This document shows positions 10,973 to 21,314 of a DNA stretch of 64,000 nucleotides, in pieces. The notes beneath the pieces are model-generated. The model saw nothing but the letters and a program-made list of their open reading frames with translations, did no database searches and was not told the DNA's origin. Origin of the DNA: Cololabis saira (Eukaryota > Chordata > Actinopteri > Beloniformes > Belonidae); NCBI RefSeq assembly GCF_033807715.1, contig NC_084597.1:5997847-6061846 (forward strand), written 5' to 3'. Position numbers and translations under genes: made by a program. The first letter of the stretch is position 1; the number at the start of each line of letters is the position of its first letter.

Positions 10973-11622
10973 TCGGACTGGGCGATATATCGAGATTTTA
11001 ATATATATCGATATATTTTCAAACGCGATATGGTACGAGACAATATCCTTTATATCAATTATTAAAAAAAAAATAAAAAAAAAAATTATTTTGATATAGC
11101 TTATTTTGTGACAAATTGACTTGAATGTTTTATTTGAGATTTGCACAAATGTTTTGTTATTTGCACAACTGTCAACCTCAGTGGAAAAGTCTGCCTGTTA
11201 CTGTCTACATTGTATTAATTGCACAGTGTATTTTAATGTAATTGTTATGCAGGAAAGATATTTGTTTTATTTTATTCAAGAACCATTTTTATTCTATATA
11301 TGCAGGCAGTTTATTTTTATTTCATTTGTTTTATACATTTCGATATTGTGCAGACCTCTGTTAATAAAGGAACCTGTGTGACATTTGGCACGAGGCTTTG
11401 TATTAAAACTGACTGTTTTTTTAAGGGTTTGCCTCAGAAAAAAATGAAGCTAACAGAGATGCTAACAGATATGCTAACAGAGATGCTAACAGAGATGCTA
11501 TGCTATAATGCTTTGGGGGAAACCCCAATTATGGCACAGAAAAAATATCGATATATATCGAGTATCACCATTTAGCTAGAAAATATCGAGATATGACTTT
11601 TGGTCCATATCGCCCAGCCCTA
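10973..11622. mobile_element. hAT-like element, TAGGGCTGGGCGATAT family, copy 2
   Basis: Closely matches 6572-7086 over most of its length, ending ATATCGCCCAGCCCTA. The left terminus has decayed (TCGGACTGGGCGATATATCG). It holds a local expansion of TGCTAACAGAGA units (near 11450-11490) and an extra 100-bp block relative to copy 1. No matching TSD is visible. Confidence 0.85.
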
Positions 11623-11919
11623 GTAACATATTATGTCCGTTAACAGCTTGGGAGATCTTAAAAATTACTGTGAGTTCATAGTCACCTGTGCACAAGAGAT
11701 TTTTTATTTTTTTTTATTTTGCCTTTATTTAACCAGGTCGGTCGATATTATAATATTTGATTATAATTTCCACATTTTAATTGTGCAACAGTGCAGTTCA
11801 GCCAACCTGCTAAAGCAAAACCAAAAAGGCCTGTTCAACTGTGCTTTAGACTATTAGACTATATATGTGCTTTACTATTATTGGGAGATTGCAGAAATCT
11901 CATGAGAAGAATCTGACCG
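11623..11919 (+). repeat. Right arm of the 2.5-kb inverted repeat
   Basis: Reverse complement of 9407-9632, interrupted near 11700-11745 by a short T-rich block containing CCTTTATTTAACCAGG, which resembles a teleost retroposon tail. Confidence 0.8.
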
Positions 11920-11929
11920 GGCGGTCAAA

Positions 11930-12555
11930 CAAAAAGATTAAATAAAGCTAAAGTGCCACTCGGCTCAAGCACAACGCAATATAGCACCGGTTTCTGGCCG
12001 AGCATGTCATGGGATTTGTGGTGGGCTGCAGGCTATTTTTGATTTACTTTCACCTTTTCTGTGTTTACTTCTTCTCCTGAGTTGATTTCCCATCATATCT
12101 GCTCCAGGAGCCGCTGGAAGCTGACCAGCATCCCATCAAATAAACAGAGCTCAAAAAACATGCTTCTGACACTTCTCTTTCTCTTTTTTCTTCTTCCTCA
12201 CATCTCTATATTCAGCACCAGTCTGGGAATCCGCCGTCTCGTTGGAGCGTTCTGTGTGCCGGAGTCTGTGTCACACCTCATGTTTGTGCCTGATTTGTTC
12301 AACAGAAATGCAGTCCAAAGCCCAGGAGACAATGTCAGAGAATATGACTAATTCATATGACAATATTGGACAAATATAAAAAATGACGAATACACAATAT
12401 GCGAGACACAGGAAGTCGTGCATGTCGCGGCGATGTTTTAAATAATGCTTGAAATATTGAGTGCACGGGGTCAGAGAAGCTGCAGAGAGCAGTAACACAG
12501 CTCCCTCTGGGCTTTCTGCTCAAGCTGCTGCAGGAGAGAGAAATGAAAACAAATA
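11930..12555. other. Single-copy-looking stretch, no gene seen
   Basis: A plus-strand open frame at 12061-12351 contains a hydrophobic run (LLTLLFLFFLLPHISIF), but there is no supporting splice context, and the run comes from a CT-rich stretch. Not called as a gene. Confidence 0.4.
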
Positions 12556-12563
12556 CTGATAAT

Positions 12564-13769
12564 TAGGGCTGGGCATCCATTCAAATGTCAAGAATCGATT
12601 CGATTCCGATTCTTAAGATTCAGAATCCATTATCACGATTTGATTCGATCCTGATATCAATTTGGGTTAGTGTTATTAAAACAGTTTTTTGAGCTGTTGC
12701 ATGAATTATATGACTGTAGTTCTGCAACATTTAATACTTTAATACATTAATACTAGTATTATATTGAGATTCAACAGTAAGTATTGGCAGTTTTTAGCAT
12801 TTTATGCTAATTTAATCCCAAGACAGTATATAAAGAAATGATGATAATGAAATATGGACAATTTATGCAATTATAACTGAAAACCTTTATACCTTTAAAC
12901 ATATTTAAAGGCAAAAAACATGGCACAACATGGCAAATACTAGTATTATATTGAGATTAAACAGCAAGTATTGCAGCTAATGATGCTGTAAGGACCAATC
13001 AGCTCCCAGAATGCTGATAGAACTGCTTTCAGAAACATCGTGTGGGTCAGAATTATCAAACAGATCCAGGGCAGCAAACGCATGAAATCGCTTATATTTT
13101 TTTCCCACATTCCGTTTTAATTTTTCCCATTTTCGGTCTATTTAGTTTTTTTATTTTTGAGAATTTGGTTTTTAGCATTTTATGCAAATGTAACCCCAAG
13201 ACAGTATATAAAGTAATGAAATATAGACAATTTATGCAATTATAACTGAAAACTTTAATGTTTTTATACCTTTAAACATATTTAAAGGCAAAAACATGGC
13301 ACCAGTTATTCTCGTGTCCAACAAAACATTCCTTTTTAGAATAGAATAGACTTTATTGATCTCCCAGAGGAGAAATTCAGTCGTGCAGCGGCCAAAACAC
13401 ACACATGCTTTATACAAAAAATGTAAAATAGAAATAACCATAAATAGTTAAATAATAAAAAAGAGCAATATAAAAAGTAGTAGAAAAAGAGTATGTACAA
13501 GAGAGAAAAAAAAAGTATTAAACACCAAATAAACGGATAATATTTACAAAATATTTACAAATATTTCCAAAAATACGTGAAGTATTAGTGGTTATTGCAC
13601 TTTTAAAGAGACAGGGGCATAATTTTCTGGGCATAAACTAAAAAATAGAAAAAAGTTGTAATGTAATGATGAAAAAAAAAATCGATATTTAGACATACAA
13701 ATCGATTTTTAGGAATTATTATGAGAATCGATTTAGAATTGGAAAATCAATTTTTTCAACACAGGCCTA
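12564..13769. mobile_element. hAT-like element with AATCGATT-rich ends
   Basis: Termini TAGGGCTGGGCATCC and ACACAGGCCTA with subterminal GAATCGATT words. The exact 8-bp duplication CTGATAAT lies at 12556-12563 and 13770-13777. The interior holds a partial direct duplication (CCCAAGACAGTATATAAAG near 12818 and 13194) and a LINE tail at 13338-13385. No transposase frame. Confidence 0.92.
13338..13385 (-). mobile_element. LINE 3' tail fragment
   Basis: AGAATAGAATAGACTTTATT followed by GATCTCCCAGAGGAGAAATTC is the complement of the GAATTTC...GATCAATAAAGTCTATTCT tail shared by Rex1-like and other teleost LINEs. It is nested in a hAT element. Confidence 0.55.
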
Positions 13770-13777
13770 CTGATAAT

Positions 13778-14707
13778 CATTATACAACATTTAAAGTTAA
13801 GCTAAAGAGCTTCTTAAAGACTCCACTAGCAGACAGTCCGTGGTCCGCCAGTTGGCCAAAATACCCCTCCTGATGAGAGGATGCTTAGTACTTATTGTGA
13901 TTGGTCATACAGCAGGTCAGTTCTGAAGCCTGAATCAGTAATGGGCTTGTTCTTTAGTTTCTTATTGTTGCACATAATCTTAACATATGCTTGGCAGGGC
14001 CATTTTCCCTTATTGAAAAGTGTATTATTTATTTTCTGTCGTATATTTGTAGACTTGGAGGGTGTAGAAATGTTATTTTAACTAAAGTGTTTGCTTCGCC
14101 TCCGAGCAGAGGTTGATAAATTAAAGCTTAATGGCAAAAACTGCATTAAATAGCAGCAGGGTGAATTCTGTTTCTACTTATAACATTTGCAGATTGAGAG
14201 AAATTGTGCCTCACATTCAGAAGTTAACTTTTAAGAGCACTTGTCACAGAAAAAGTGCTTATTTTTAAACTTTAAACATGCACAGAATTAGTCTAACCAA
14301 ATGCAGTTTGCCTAAAAGTGTCAAATGTAACACTGACAGAGTTGAAAACACTGAATAATTTATTTGTGACATTTTTTATTTTTTTTGCCTAATGCACTTC
14401 TGACATGAAACTTTGTGTTTTTTCTAAGAAATATAATCGTTCACGTACTTTTCATCAATGTATTTTAGGGAGGAGAAGCACAAACGCCCAGCAGCAGCAC
14501 TGCAGAGCACCGTTAAGAGCATGCAGCTGGATTACGGCTTGAGGGGACGGCGACAGGTTCTGATCCGTTTACCACCTTGTAGGGATTACAGGTTTTAATT
14601 TGTTACGGGCGACCGGCCGTCTGCAGTGGCCACACGGGATGACATAAAAATCTATCAGCATCCACATGTTTTCTTGTGTCGTGTGCCCCCAATTTAAAGA
14701 AAAGATC
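13778..14707. other. Single-copy-looking stretch, no gene seen
   Basis: Contains a 66-codon plus-strand open frame (13881-14081) with no recognised domain. No repeat family recognised. Confidence 0.4.
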
Positions 14708-14988
14708 CTTTAACTTAGTGCTGGGCGGTATGACCAAAAATTTATATCACAGTATTTTTCAAAATTATATCGGTTTCACGGTATATCACGGTATTTTTTT
14801 TTTTCATGCACAACTGGGTGTTAACCACATTTTCTAATGATTTGGAAAGGAATTGCTGCAGTAAATTGGCTTAGAATGGCCTATTTTACTGTGATGAGGA
14901 GGAAATATTGTAGAAAAACATTAATGTCCAAACTAGTATAAATACAGGTTTGCATGGCCGGCACTTCTGATTCTAATGAAGTGAGAGA

Positions 14989-15033
14989 ATCAGTCAGACA
15001 ACACTTAAAGACTTTAAGTGTTGTCTGACTGAT
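14989..15033. repeat. Perfect 22-bp inverted repeat with one-base spacer
   Basis: Arms 14989-15010 and 15012-15033 are exact reverse complements separated by a single A. Core words are AACACTTAAAG and CTTTAAGTGTT. It lies inside the 14716-15549 transposon. Confidence 0.95.
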
Positions 15034-15239
15034 CTTTTACAAAATTACAAGGTAGAAAATATTTATTGAACATAAAAAACTGAACATGTTTTAATTTCCA
15101 GCATTATGTTGTTTTGGTTCCACCTCCTGGTGAATGTTGGTAAAATTCTTATGTGGTTACTTTTTGGTTGGCTAATGATTTATGTTTGTGGTGCAACCGG
15201 TACGGGAGCGGCCAGTTTATTTCCTTATATTACAACGCC

Positions 15240-15352
15240 GTTATTAATTGTTCGGTTTTTTTCCCCACTTATTCCAACAAACACCGAAAGTGTTTTTTTT
15301 GCCATTTTCGGCCGAACAATTTCGGTTACCGAACAATCGGTGCATCACTACT
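15240..15352 (-). mobile_element. Nested hAT fragment (TAGTGATGCACCGATTG end)
   Basis: Ends ACCGAACAATCGGTGCATCACTA, preceded by repeated TTCGG/CCGAA words. A related terminus is seen at about 21315-21372. The other end is not identifiable. Confidence 0.6.
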
Positions 15353-15557
15353 GCTAAACAGTCCCCTCACAAACAGTGTCCAGCGGCGCTACGTTCCGCC
15401 GCGTGGGCAGAACGTAGCGCCATGCGGCGTTCCCAACGTTGTGTACGCTACTGTACATACTCACCGGTATTTCGGTATATGAAAAATTCATATCATAAGA
15501 AAAATAAACACTCGGTATTCGGTATGAACCGCTATACCGCCCAGCACTACTTTAACT

Positions 15558-15943
15558 ATTAGGGCTCAAAATATAAATACACAAATGCTTCCCAGGTGGG
15601 TTCAAGAGTCTTTTTGTGTGATATCATCCTCATCTTTCAACTCCAGTGGAACAATATTTCACTTTCTGCAGGGATATATGTGCATAACTTCTCTCTGCAG
15701 ACAAAAGAGAAACCCACTAGAGCGTAACGTGCTCTTTCATTCCTAGATAATGTGAAATGACGTCAGAGCTCAAGACAGGGAAAGATCCTTATCTGGCTCC
15801 GACTGCGGTTTGACAGAACTATCCCCCCGAGGTAGGAAATCTTCTAAATATACAGGCCCTGAAACCTGCTGTCTTTCAATAAAAGCAAGGCTTAATAGAC
15901 AGGGTCAATTTTCACAAAATCAGAACCCGATGGCATTTTGCAA
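15558..15943. other. Single-copy-looking stretch, no gene seen
   Basis: No exon, RNA gene or recognisable repeat. Confidence 0.4.
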
Positions 15944-16580
15944 ATATTTATAACTGACAACATTTCTAGGGGTATTAAGGGGTGCTGGATCCAAATCTGC
16001 TGTACAGTGGCGTCTTTGCATTAGGGGCCGGTGGGGCACGGCCCCACCAGAGTGCGCAGCTGCGCAGGGGAAGATTATGTGTCATTAAACATAAGTTCAT
16101 AATAAATTTGTCTCCAATGAAATGTCCGCAGTTTTCATTTGATGCAACTTAATTTGATCTGCTGACACTTTTTGTAGTGTAACTGTGTGTAAATAGTTCG
16201 CCCTGCCTGATCCAGCCTCCTCTGTTTCCGCTCGGTGGGGCTCAGCGGAGCTGGCCCCTCTGCCTGTAATGTTGTTACTGGTGAACTGCTGCGCGCGCGT
16301 GCGCGTGTACAGCGCACACACTAGCTTGGACAGTGGGGCCGCGAGCTCAGGGCCCCAGAGCGCCTCTCATTGGCTGCTCTGAATTGAAGCAGACGGCGGT
16401 CAAACAGCTCACTCTGTGATTGGCTGTTCCCAGAATTTCCCAGAATGCTTTTCGCCGTCATTTGCGGACTGAATAAAAAAAAAACTATTTCTAGCGAGAA
16501 ATATATATTTTACTTTCATAATATTCACTCAGTGAATGTACATAATCACCCGCTTGTCTTTTTCAAACCGCGCCAGAATA

Positions 16581-16690
16581 AAGGCTGATTTATGGTTCTG
16601 CGTTACACCAACGCAGAGCCTACGCCGAGGGTTACGTAACCTACGCCGTAGGTTACGCGGCGACGCGCGCCTTACGCCGGCTACGTACTT
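16581..16690. mobile_element. AAGGCTGATTTATGG MITE, right terminus lost
   Basis: Starts AAGGCTGATTTATGGTTCTG with the GC-rich palindromic core (CCTACGCCGTAGG), but the complementary right end is missing, as the sequence passes into transposase-like coding sequence. Confidence 0.7.
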
Positions 16691-16700
16691 TGATTGATAG

Positions 16701-16944
16701 GTGACGTTTCATTCTTTCTATTTGAATGAAGTTGATTATTTGGTGAGTGTGCGATTTAGCACTTTATCAATTGAGCAGAAGTTGGAAATAAAACGTTTGG
16801 GACCACATCGACCGGATGATTTAACCATTTGTCAAGCCGGAAAAGACAAAACGAGGACATTTAATAAGGAATGGTTCAAAGGAAACTCTGGTTAACCGGG
16901 AGCTCGTCAAAAAAGGCGCTCTACTGCTTTCCTTGTGAGTTCCG
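16701..16944 (+). pseudogene. First exon of a TTF/MYM-type hAT transposase, frameshifted
   Basis: The frame reads LSIEQKLEIKRLGPHRPDDL followed by ICQAGKDKTRTFNKEWF, then a stop at 16893. Reading one base back from 16889 continues WLTGSSSKKALYCFPCEF to 16942, after which CGGTGAGT gives a good splice donor (intron would start at 16945). The Arg-Pro-Asp-Asp-Leu block, the Trp-Leu-Thr-Gly block and the Leu-Tyr-Cys-Phe-Pro-Cys pair match the N-terminal TTF-type zinc finger found in ZMYM1-like hAT transposases. No downstream exon encoding the RNase H-like or dimerisation domain is visible. The frameshift makes it non-functional. Confidence 0.75.
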
Positions 16945-18265
16945 GTGAGTCTAACAGATTTTTATAGTGGAACTGACCATGTACTTATATTCTTTGAATT
17001 ATAGTGGACTTTGTGTAATGCGCAACTGGTGATACATGTGTGGGTGTGGGTGTGGGGGGACACAACCTCACGTGGGCTCCCCGACGCTGATGGAGCTGTT
17101 TGTGGTGCTGAAATGGCTGTTTGGCTGTGGTATACTCTCTGTGGTGGCTTTATTAATTGCTGTGTATTGCATGTGCGCCGTACACGCCATGCTCGTGCAC
17201 GGTCGTGCTTGTGCATTGTGTTTTTATTGTTGTCACGTTGCTGTTTCGATCTTAAGTATTTGATATGAGCTCTTGAACAGTGCCCATTTGGTAGCGCTAT
17301 TGATATGATAATATATGTCGTTAGATTGGCACTGTTTGTGTGATGATGGCATTATTCAGCTTCAATTTTGTGGTCAAAGGTGCTGTGGTCCCTTCTCTCA
17401 CTTGATACTGATTGCATAAGATTTTCCAGCATGGCCCCACCAAAATTTACAGACCAAAATCGCCACTGCTGCTGTATATGAAGCTCAAAAATGTCCCAAA
17501 ATTCCTCGAAATTGAGAAATCCAACATGGATGCATGTTGCACTGCCAGGCTGAAATCTATTTTTCATCTTTTTGACTAAACAAGGTACAAACATGAATTA
17601 AATGTATTTTTGTAAGTTTTCCTACATGGGCAATTCGATGCCATATTCAGAATTGAGATGTAATGTGAAGAAACTGCTTAGATATTGCAAAAAAAGTTGT
17701 TTTTAACTATGAATAATTACTCAGTTATTATTATTGTTATTAGGTACTTTTACTTACTTTGTATTTTGTTTTGAGGTCAAATGTACAAACAAATGTACAA
17801 AAAGTTACGAACTTGAATTAAATGTTCACAGGTTTTCACACATGGGAATTTAACATCCTGTCCTGATTTAGATCAAGTGTCAATAATTAGCACAAGTCTA
17901 GAGAAAAAGGTGGTCATTAGTGATAAAGAGGTTGTCATGTAGGAAAACTTACAAAAGTACATTTAATTCATGTTTGTACCTTGTTTAGTCAAAAAGATAT
18001 ACTGAAAAATAGATTTCAGCCTGGCGGCCATGTTGGATTTCTCAATTTTGAGGCATTTTGGGACATTTTTGAGCTTCATATACAGCAGATTTGGATCCAG
18101 CACCCCTTAATACCCCTAGAAATGTTGTATATTGTAAATATTCACACTTTAAATAAGCACATTTTCAGAAATTCTGCATAGACTATAAGCAGAAAAGTCT
18201 GTAACTTCAGATAAAAAAAAAAGCTAAAAGAAAAACAAAAAATGAGTATAATCTGCTGGACTTAC

Positions 18266-18410
18266 CTGAGGCTGCAACGGTGATGTAGAGAAGCACGGAG
18301 AAGAGCGTCATGTGACCCTCCATCTCTGAATGTCGGTTCCGGTACGAGCCGGGATGAAGATGCTCGGGCAGCAGGTGAAGTGTCCTCGTGTGGCAGGAGA
18401 ACAGCAATCT
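18266..18410 (-). CDS. Host-gene exon encoding a signal peptide (5' end of an unidentified secreted or membrane protein)
   Basis: On the minus strand a pyrimidine-rich tract ending GCTGCTGCAG provides a splice acceptor. The exon starts at 18410, has an 87-base 5' UTR, and a start codon at 18323 in good context (G at -3 and +4). The first 19 codons read MEGHMTLFSVLLYITVAAS: a short polar start, a hydrophobic core and small residues before a likely cleavage site. The exon ends at 18266 with CAG|GTAAGT, an intron in phase 1, as is usual for signal-peptide exons in immunoglobulin-superfamily and other receptor genes. The rest of the protein is not in the window, so the gene is not named. A LINE inserted just upstream of it (18554) lies in the intron. 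Confidence 0.55.
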
Positions 18411-18574
18411 CTGCAGCAGCGAGAGAGAAGCAGATGAAATCCACTCTTTAAAAGTTGGTCAGAAGAACCGGTGAGGAAATGACAGCTGATAAGGATTTGT
18501 TTTGTTTCCATATATCTCAAACCAATTGTGTCATGAAAAGGTTGTAGCACAAAGATATCGGGCAGATATCGGGG

Positions 18575-18870
18575 ATGCCTGTTGGAGACTATGTGGGTCT
18601 AAAGTCTAAAACCACTTCCATATTTTTTGGGAGTGCAGCTATAAGACCTTTTTGGAAGGAGATACAGATTGATGTGGAAAATATATTTAATGTGAACATG
18701 CCATTGAATTGTGAAACGTTATTTTTGGGAGACATAATGTTCGAAACGTGGAATGTAAAAGACAAAAAACTGCTGATTATACTGTTGGCAGTCAGTAAGA
18801 AATGTGTTACAAGGAAATGGTTAAAAGTAGAACCCCCCACTATCAACGACTGGATTGGGATCATCTACGA
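18575..18870 (+). pseudogene. LINE ORF2 C-terminal region, first half
   Basis: The frame contains RPFWKEIQIDVENIF, CETLFLGD and TRKWLKVEPPTINDWI. The ThrArgLysTrpLeuLys...ProProThr...AspTrp block is typical of the C-terminal end of ORF2 in L1/Tx1-like vertebrate LINEs. In another frame just upstream (18580-18650) the expected His-Ile-Phe-Trp-Glu-Cys block is seen, so one early frameshift exists. The frame is cut at 18870 by a hAT insertion and resumes at 19534 in the same phase once the insertion and one TSD copy are set aside. Confidence 0.75.
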
Positions 18871-19525
18871 CAGGGGTCTTCAACTAGATTATTCAGGGGG
18901 CCACATCTGCAAAAGGACTGTATGGAGGGGGCCACACTGCGTGTGCGCACAAAACGCGCAGGCGGAAAATTTGGGGGTTTCAAAATGTATTTTGCATTCA
19001 AAGACGAAGATTTATGTATATATAATAAATTTGTGCACAGGAATGAGCAGGAGAATATATCTGTCTAGTTTATATATTCATTATGTATTAATTGTTTCCA
19101 GATTTAGTCATTGTGAATGTTAAATATAATATTCAGATAAAGAAATATTATTTTAAATGCAAGTTCATTTTGAAACCATGTATTGTGCAAACTTAATGAA
19201 GTTGATATTGACCTACTTTTAATAAAACACGCCATAATGACAAAGCACCACTTTCCACCAAGATTTCCTTATTTAAATATTATATTAAGCATTTCAGTCC
19301 ATAGTAGCCAGTTTGATGTTATAAATAAGCAACCAAAATATTAACCATAAGCTCCTTTATTTATGACTCATCTGTGCATTATATCAGCAAAACAATCGAT
19401 CGGGCGGCCGATCAATCGGGACAACACTAACTACTTCCCCCCCTTTTTTTAAATATGACCAGGGGCCACATAAAAGCTCCTGGCGGGCTGCAAGTGGCCC
19501 GCGGGCCGCCAGTTGAATATCCCTG
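18871..19525. mobile_element. hAT-like element inside LINE ORF2
   Basis: Ends CAGGGGTCTTCAACTAG and CAGTTGAATATCCCTG are inverted repeats. The exact 8-bp duplication ATCTACGA lies at 18863-18870 and 19526-19533. Subterminal GGGGGCCACA and GGGCCGCC blocks are typical of hAT elements with CAGGGGTC ends. No transposase is present. Confidence 0.93.
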
Positions 19526-19531
19526 ATCTAC

Positions 19532-19582
19532 GAGATCTATGTTATGGAGAAGATCTCTTCCTCCCTCAAGGTTGAGAAATAA
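19532..19582 (+). pseudogene. LINE ORF2 C-terminal region, end
   Basis: Reads EIYVMEKISSSLKVEK then TAA at 19580-19582, the expected C-terminus after the DWI block interrupted at 18870. The reading phase is preserved across the hAT insertion, so this copy broke by insertion and not by a frameshift at this point. Confidence 0.75.
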
Positions 19583-19953
19583 AACTTTTATAAGATCTGG
19601 TCCAAATGGACTGAGTATGTGAAACCAATCACATCTGATTTCATGTGAACTATTTTTTTATGTGATGTAATGACTGTAAACATGGGTGCACTCCCTGTTT
19701 TTTTTTTGTTTTTTTTTATCTTTCTGTTAGTGTTTCCAAAAACTGTGCATAAAAATGCCTGGAGGACAGTAGGGACAGAATAATTTAAGTTTAAAGATTG
19801 AATGTATAAATGTGTAAGATGGAATACTGCTGTTCTAAATAAAAAGAGAATTTAAAAATTAAAAAAAAAAAAAAAAAAAAAAAAAGGTTGTAACACAAAT
19901 ATACTCTCTAATGCCGATTAGCTATAGCAGATTATTCATATTAACAATGAAAC

Positions 19954-20718
19954 TGGATTTTACGACCGAGTATTAGGGCCATACTAAGACAAAAAAAAAA
20001 AAGTGAAATTACGAGAATAAAGTCATAATATAATGAGAATAAAGTCGTAATGTTGCGAGAATAAAGTCGAAATAGAATAAAGTCGTAATATTATGAGAAT
20101 AAAGTCGTAATATTACGAGAATAAAGTCGTAATATTACGAGAATAAAGTCGTAACATTACGAGAATAAAGTCGTAACATTACGAGAATAAAGTCGTAATA
20201 TTATGAGAATAAAGTCGTAATATTATGAGAATAAAGTCGTAATGTTGCGAGAATAAAGTCGAAATAGAATAAAGTCGTAATATTATGAGAATAAAGTCGT
20301 TATATTACGAGAATAAAGTCGTAACTTTACGAGAATAAAGTCGTAATATTACGAGAATAAAGTCGTAATATTACAAGAATAAAGTGTTAATTTACGAGAA
20401 CTCTAACAGGAAGAGCATCTTCTCCCTGTGTTAAAATGTTGAATATTGAGGATCTTGTGGAGTTATATTTATATATTTATAATAACATTACGACTTTATT
20501 CTCAAAATATTACGACTTTATTCTCAAAATATTACGACTTTATTCTCAAAATATTACGACTTTATTCTCAAAATATTACGACTTTATTCTCAAAATATTA
20601 CGACTTTATTCTCGTAATTGTACGACTTTATTCTCATATTATTATGACTTTATTTTCGTAATTTCCATTTTTCTTTTTCTTAGTTTGGCCCTAATAATCC
20701 GTCGTAGGATTTATCTCC
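19954..20718. repeat. Palindromic element made of inverted 22-bp minisatellite arrays
   Basis: Left array (about 20010-20400) repeats GAGAATAAAGTCGTAATATT plus AC. The right array (about 20486-20665) is the reverse complement (TTACGACTTTATTCTCAAAA type). Outer ends TATTAGGGCCATACTAAGAC and TCTTAGTTTGGCCCTAATA are inverted repeats that extend a further 15-20 bp outward (TACGACCGAG against its complement). The whole can fold into one large hairpin. A start resembling this element (TATTAGGGCCAGG) is seen again at 33127. Confidence 0.85.
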
Positions 20719-20719
20719 T

Positions 20720-21186
20720 TTGGAAGAAAAAAAATAAATAAATAAAATAAAATATCTCCTTTCCATTCAACGGTGCAGGTTTTTGGTCATTTCTGTCCCA
20801 ACAGGAAGTGAGTCGCGAGGCGATCCTGCCATATTTCTGATCCTCTTCCTGATGCACAATCGGGGTCTGAACCCAGAGGTTATCTGGTGGTCACTGGACT
20901 TCTGCTGGACCGCTCGGGAAGCACCACTGCATCCCTTTCTTTAAATAATACCACAATGCTGGATCAGATAAGCGGCAGACTGCTCTAGTTATATAATTCA
21001 TATAGGGGGCAAAGGAAGAGCCAGTGTAAACTGTTTATCAAATTCCAAAGGAAAACAGTTAGTCTCGTTTTTTCTTGTTTTTTCCCTTTTTTTATGCATT
21101 ACATTGTGAAGCAAAATGTCTTTCAGTTTCCATTGGAACCATTTAAATACAAGCAGGACCTCAAGAAATAAGATTTAAAAGGCATA
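20720..21186. other. Intron-like or intergenic stretch, no gene seen
   Basis: If the minus-strand exons at 18266-18410 and 22361-22480 belong together, this lies in their intron. No repeat family or exon recognised. Confidence 0.4.
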
Positions 21187-21314
21187 GTTTGGTGCAGGGG
21201 CGAAAATCCCGGGGGGGACAGGGGGGACAAGTCCCCCCCATTAGTAAAGCTGTCCCCCCCTAGAATAATTTGAGACAGAATTAATAATTTTGGAACAATG
21301 CAGTAAATATTTAG

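Larger units (their letters stand above)
14716..15549. mobile_element. hAT-like element with TAGTGCTGGGCGGTAT ends
   Basis: Inverted ends TAGTGCTGGGCGGTAT and ATACCGCCCAGCACTA. The exact 8-bp duplication CTTTAACT lies at 14708-14715 and 15550-15557. Nested inside are a perfect hairpin (14989-15033) and a fragment of another hAT family ending ATCGGTGCATCACTA (about 15240-15352). Confidence 0.93.
16005..17468 (+). mobile_element. hAT element nested in the palindromic element
   Basis: Begins CAGTGGCGTCTTTGC and ends AAAATCGCCACTG. The exact 8-bp duplication CTGCTGTA lies at 15997-16004 and 17469-17476. It contains a decayed transposase first exon (16701-16944), a nested AAGGCTGATTTATGG MITE (16581-16690) and a GTGGGGC-rich terminal region on both sides. 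1,464 bp: a defective derivative of a longer autonomous element. Confidence 0.93.
15944..18147. mobile_element. Long-arm palindromic element split by a hAT insertion
   Basis: The left arm (from about AATATTTATAACTGACAACA through TTTCTAGGGGTATTAAGG, interrupted at 16004, resuming at 17477 and running to about 17640) is the reverse complement of about 17935-18147. With the nested 16005-17468 element removed, the host is roughly 730 bp with arms near 200 bp. The arms contain GGTGCTGGATCC and CAAAAATGTCCCAAAAT. Borders are approximate and no TSD was resolved. Confidence 0.8.
18554..19885 (+). mobile_element. 5'-truncated LINE with poly(A) and target-site duplication, split by a hAT element
   Basis: GGTTGTAGCACAAA (18540-18553) recurs as GGTTGTAACACAAA (19886-19899) right after a long poly(A), so the insertion borders are clear. 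The body holds the end of ORF2 (18575-18870 plus 19532-19582) and a 3' UTR ending AAATAAAAAGAGAATTTAAA plus poly(A). The hAT element 18871-19525 landed inside ORF2 later. Confidence 0.85.

Noticed and set aside
12061..12351. 96-codon frame with a hydrophobic segment, possibly a secreted peptide
   Set aside because: The hydrophobic run comes from a CT-rich tract, and no splice sites or start context support it.
14989..15033. microRNA precursor
   Set aside because: A one-base loop and fully perfect arms are not compatible with a usual precursor, and it lies in a decayed transposon.
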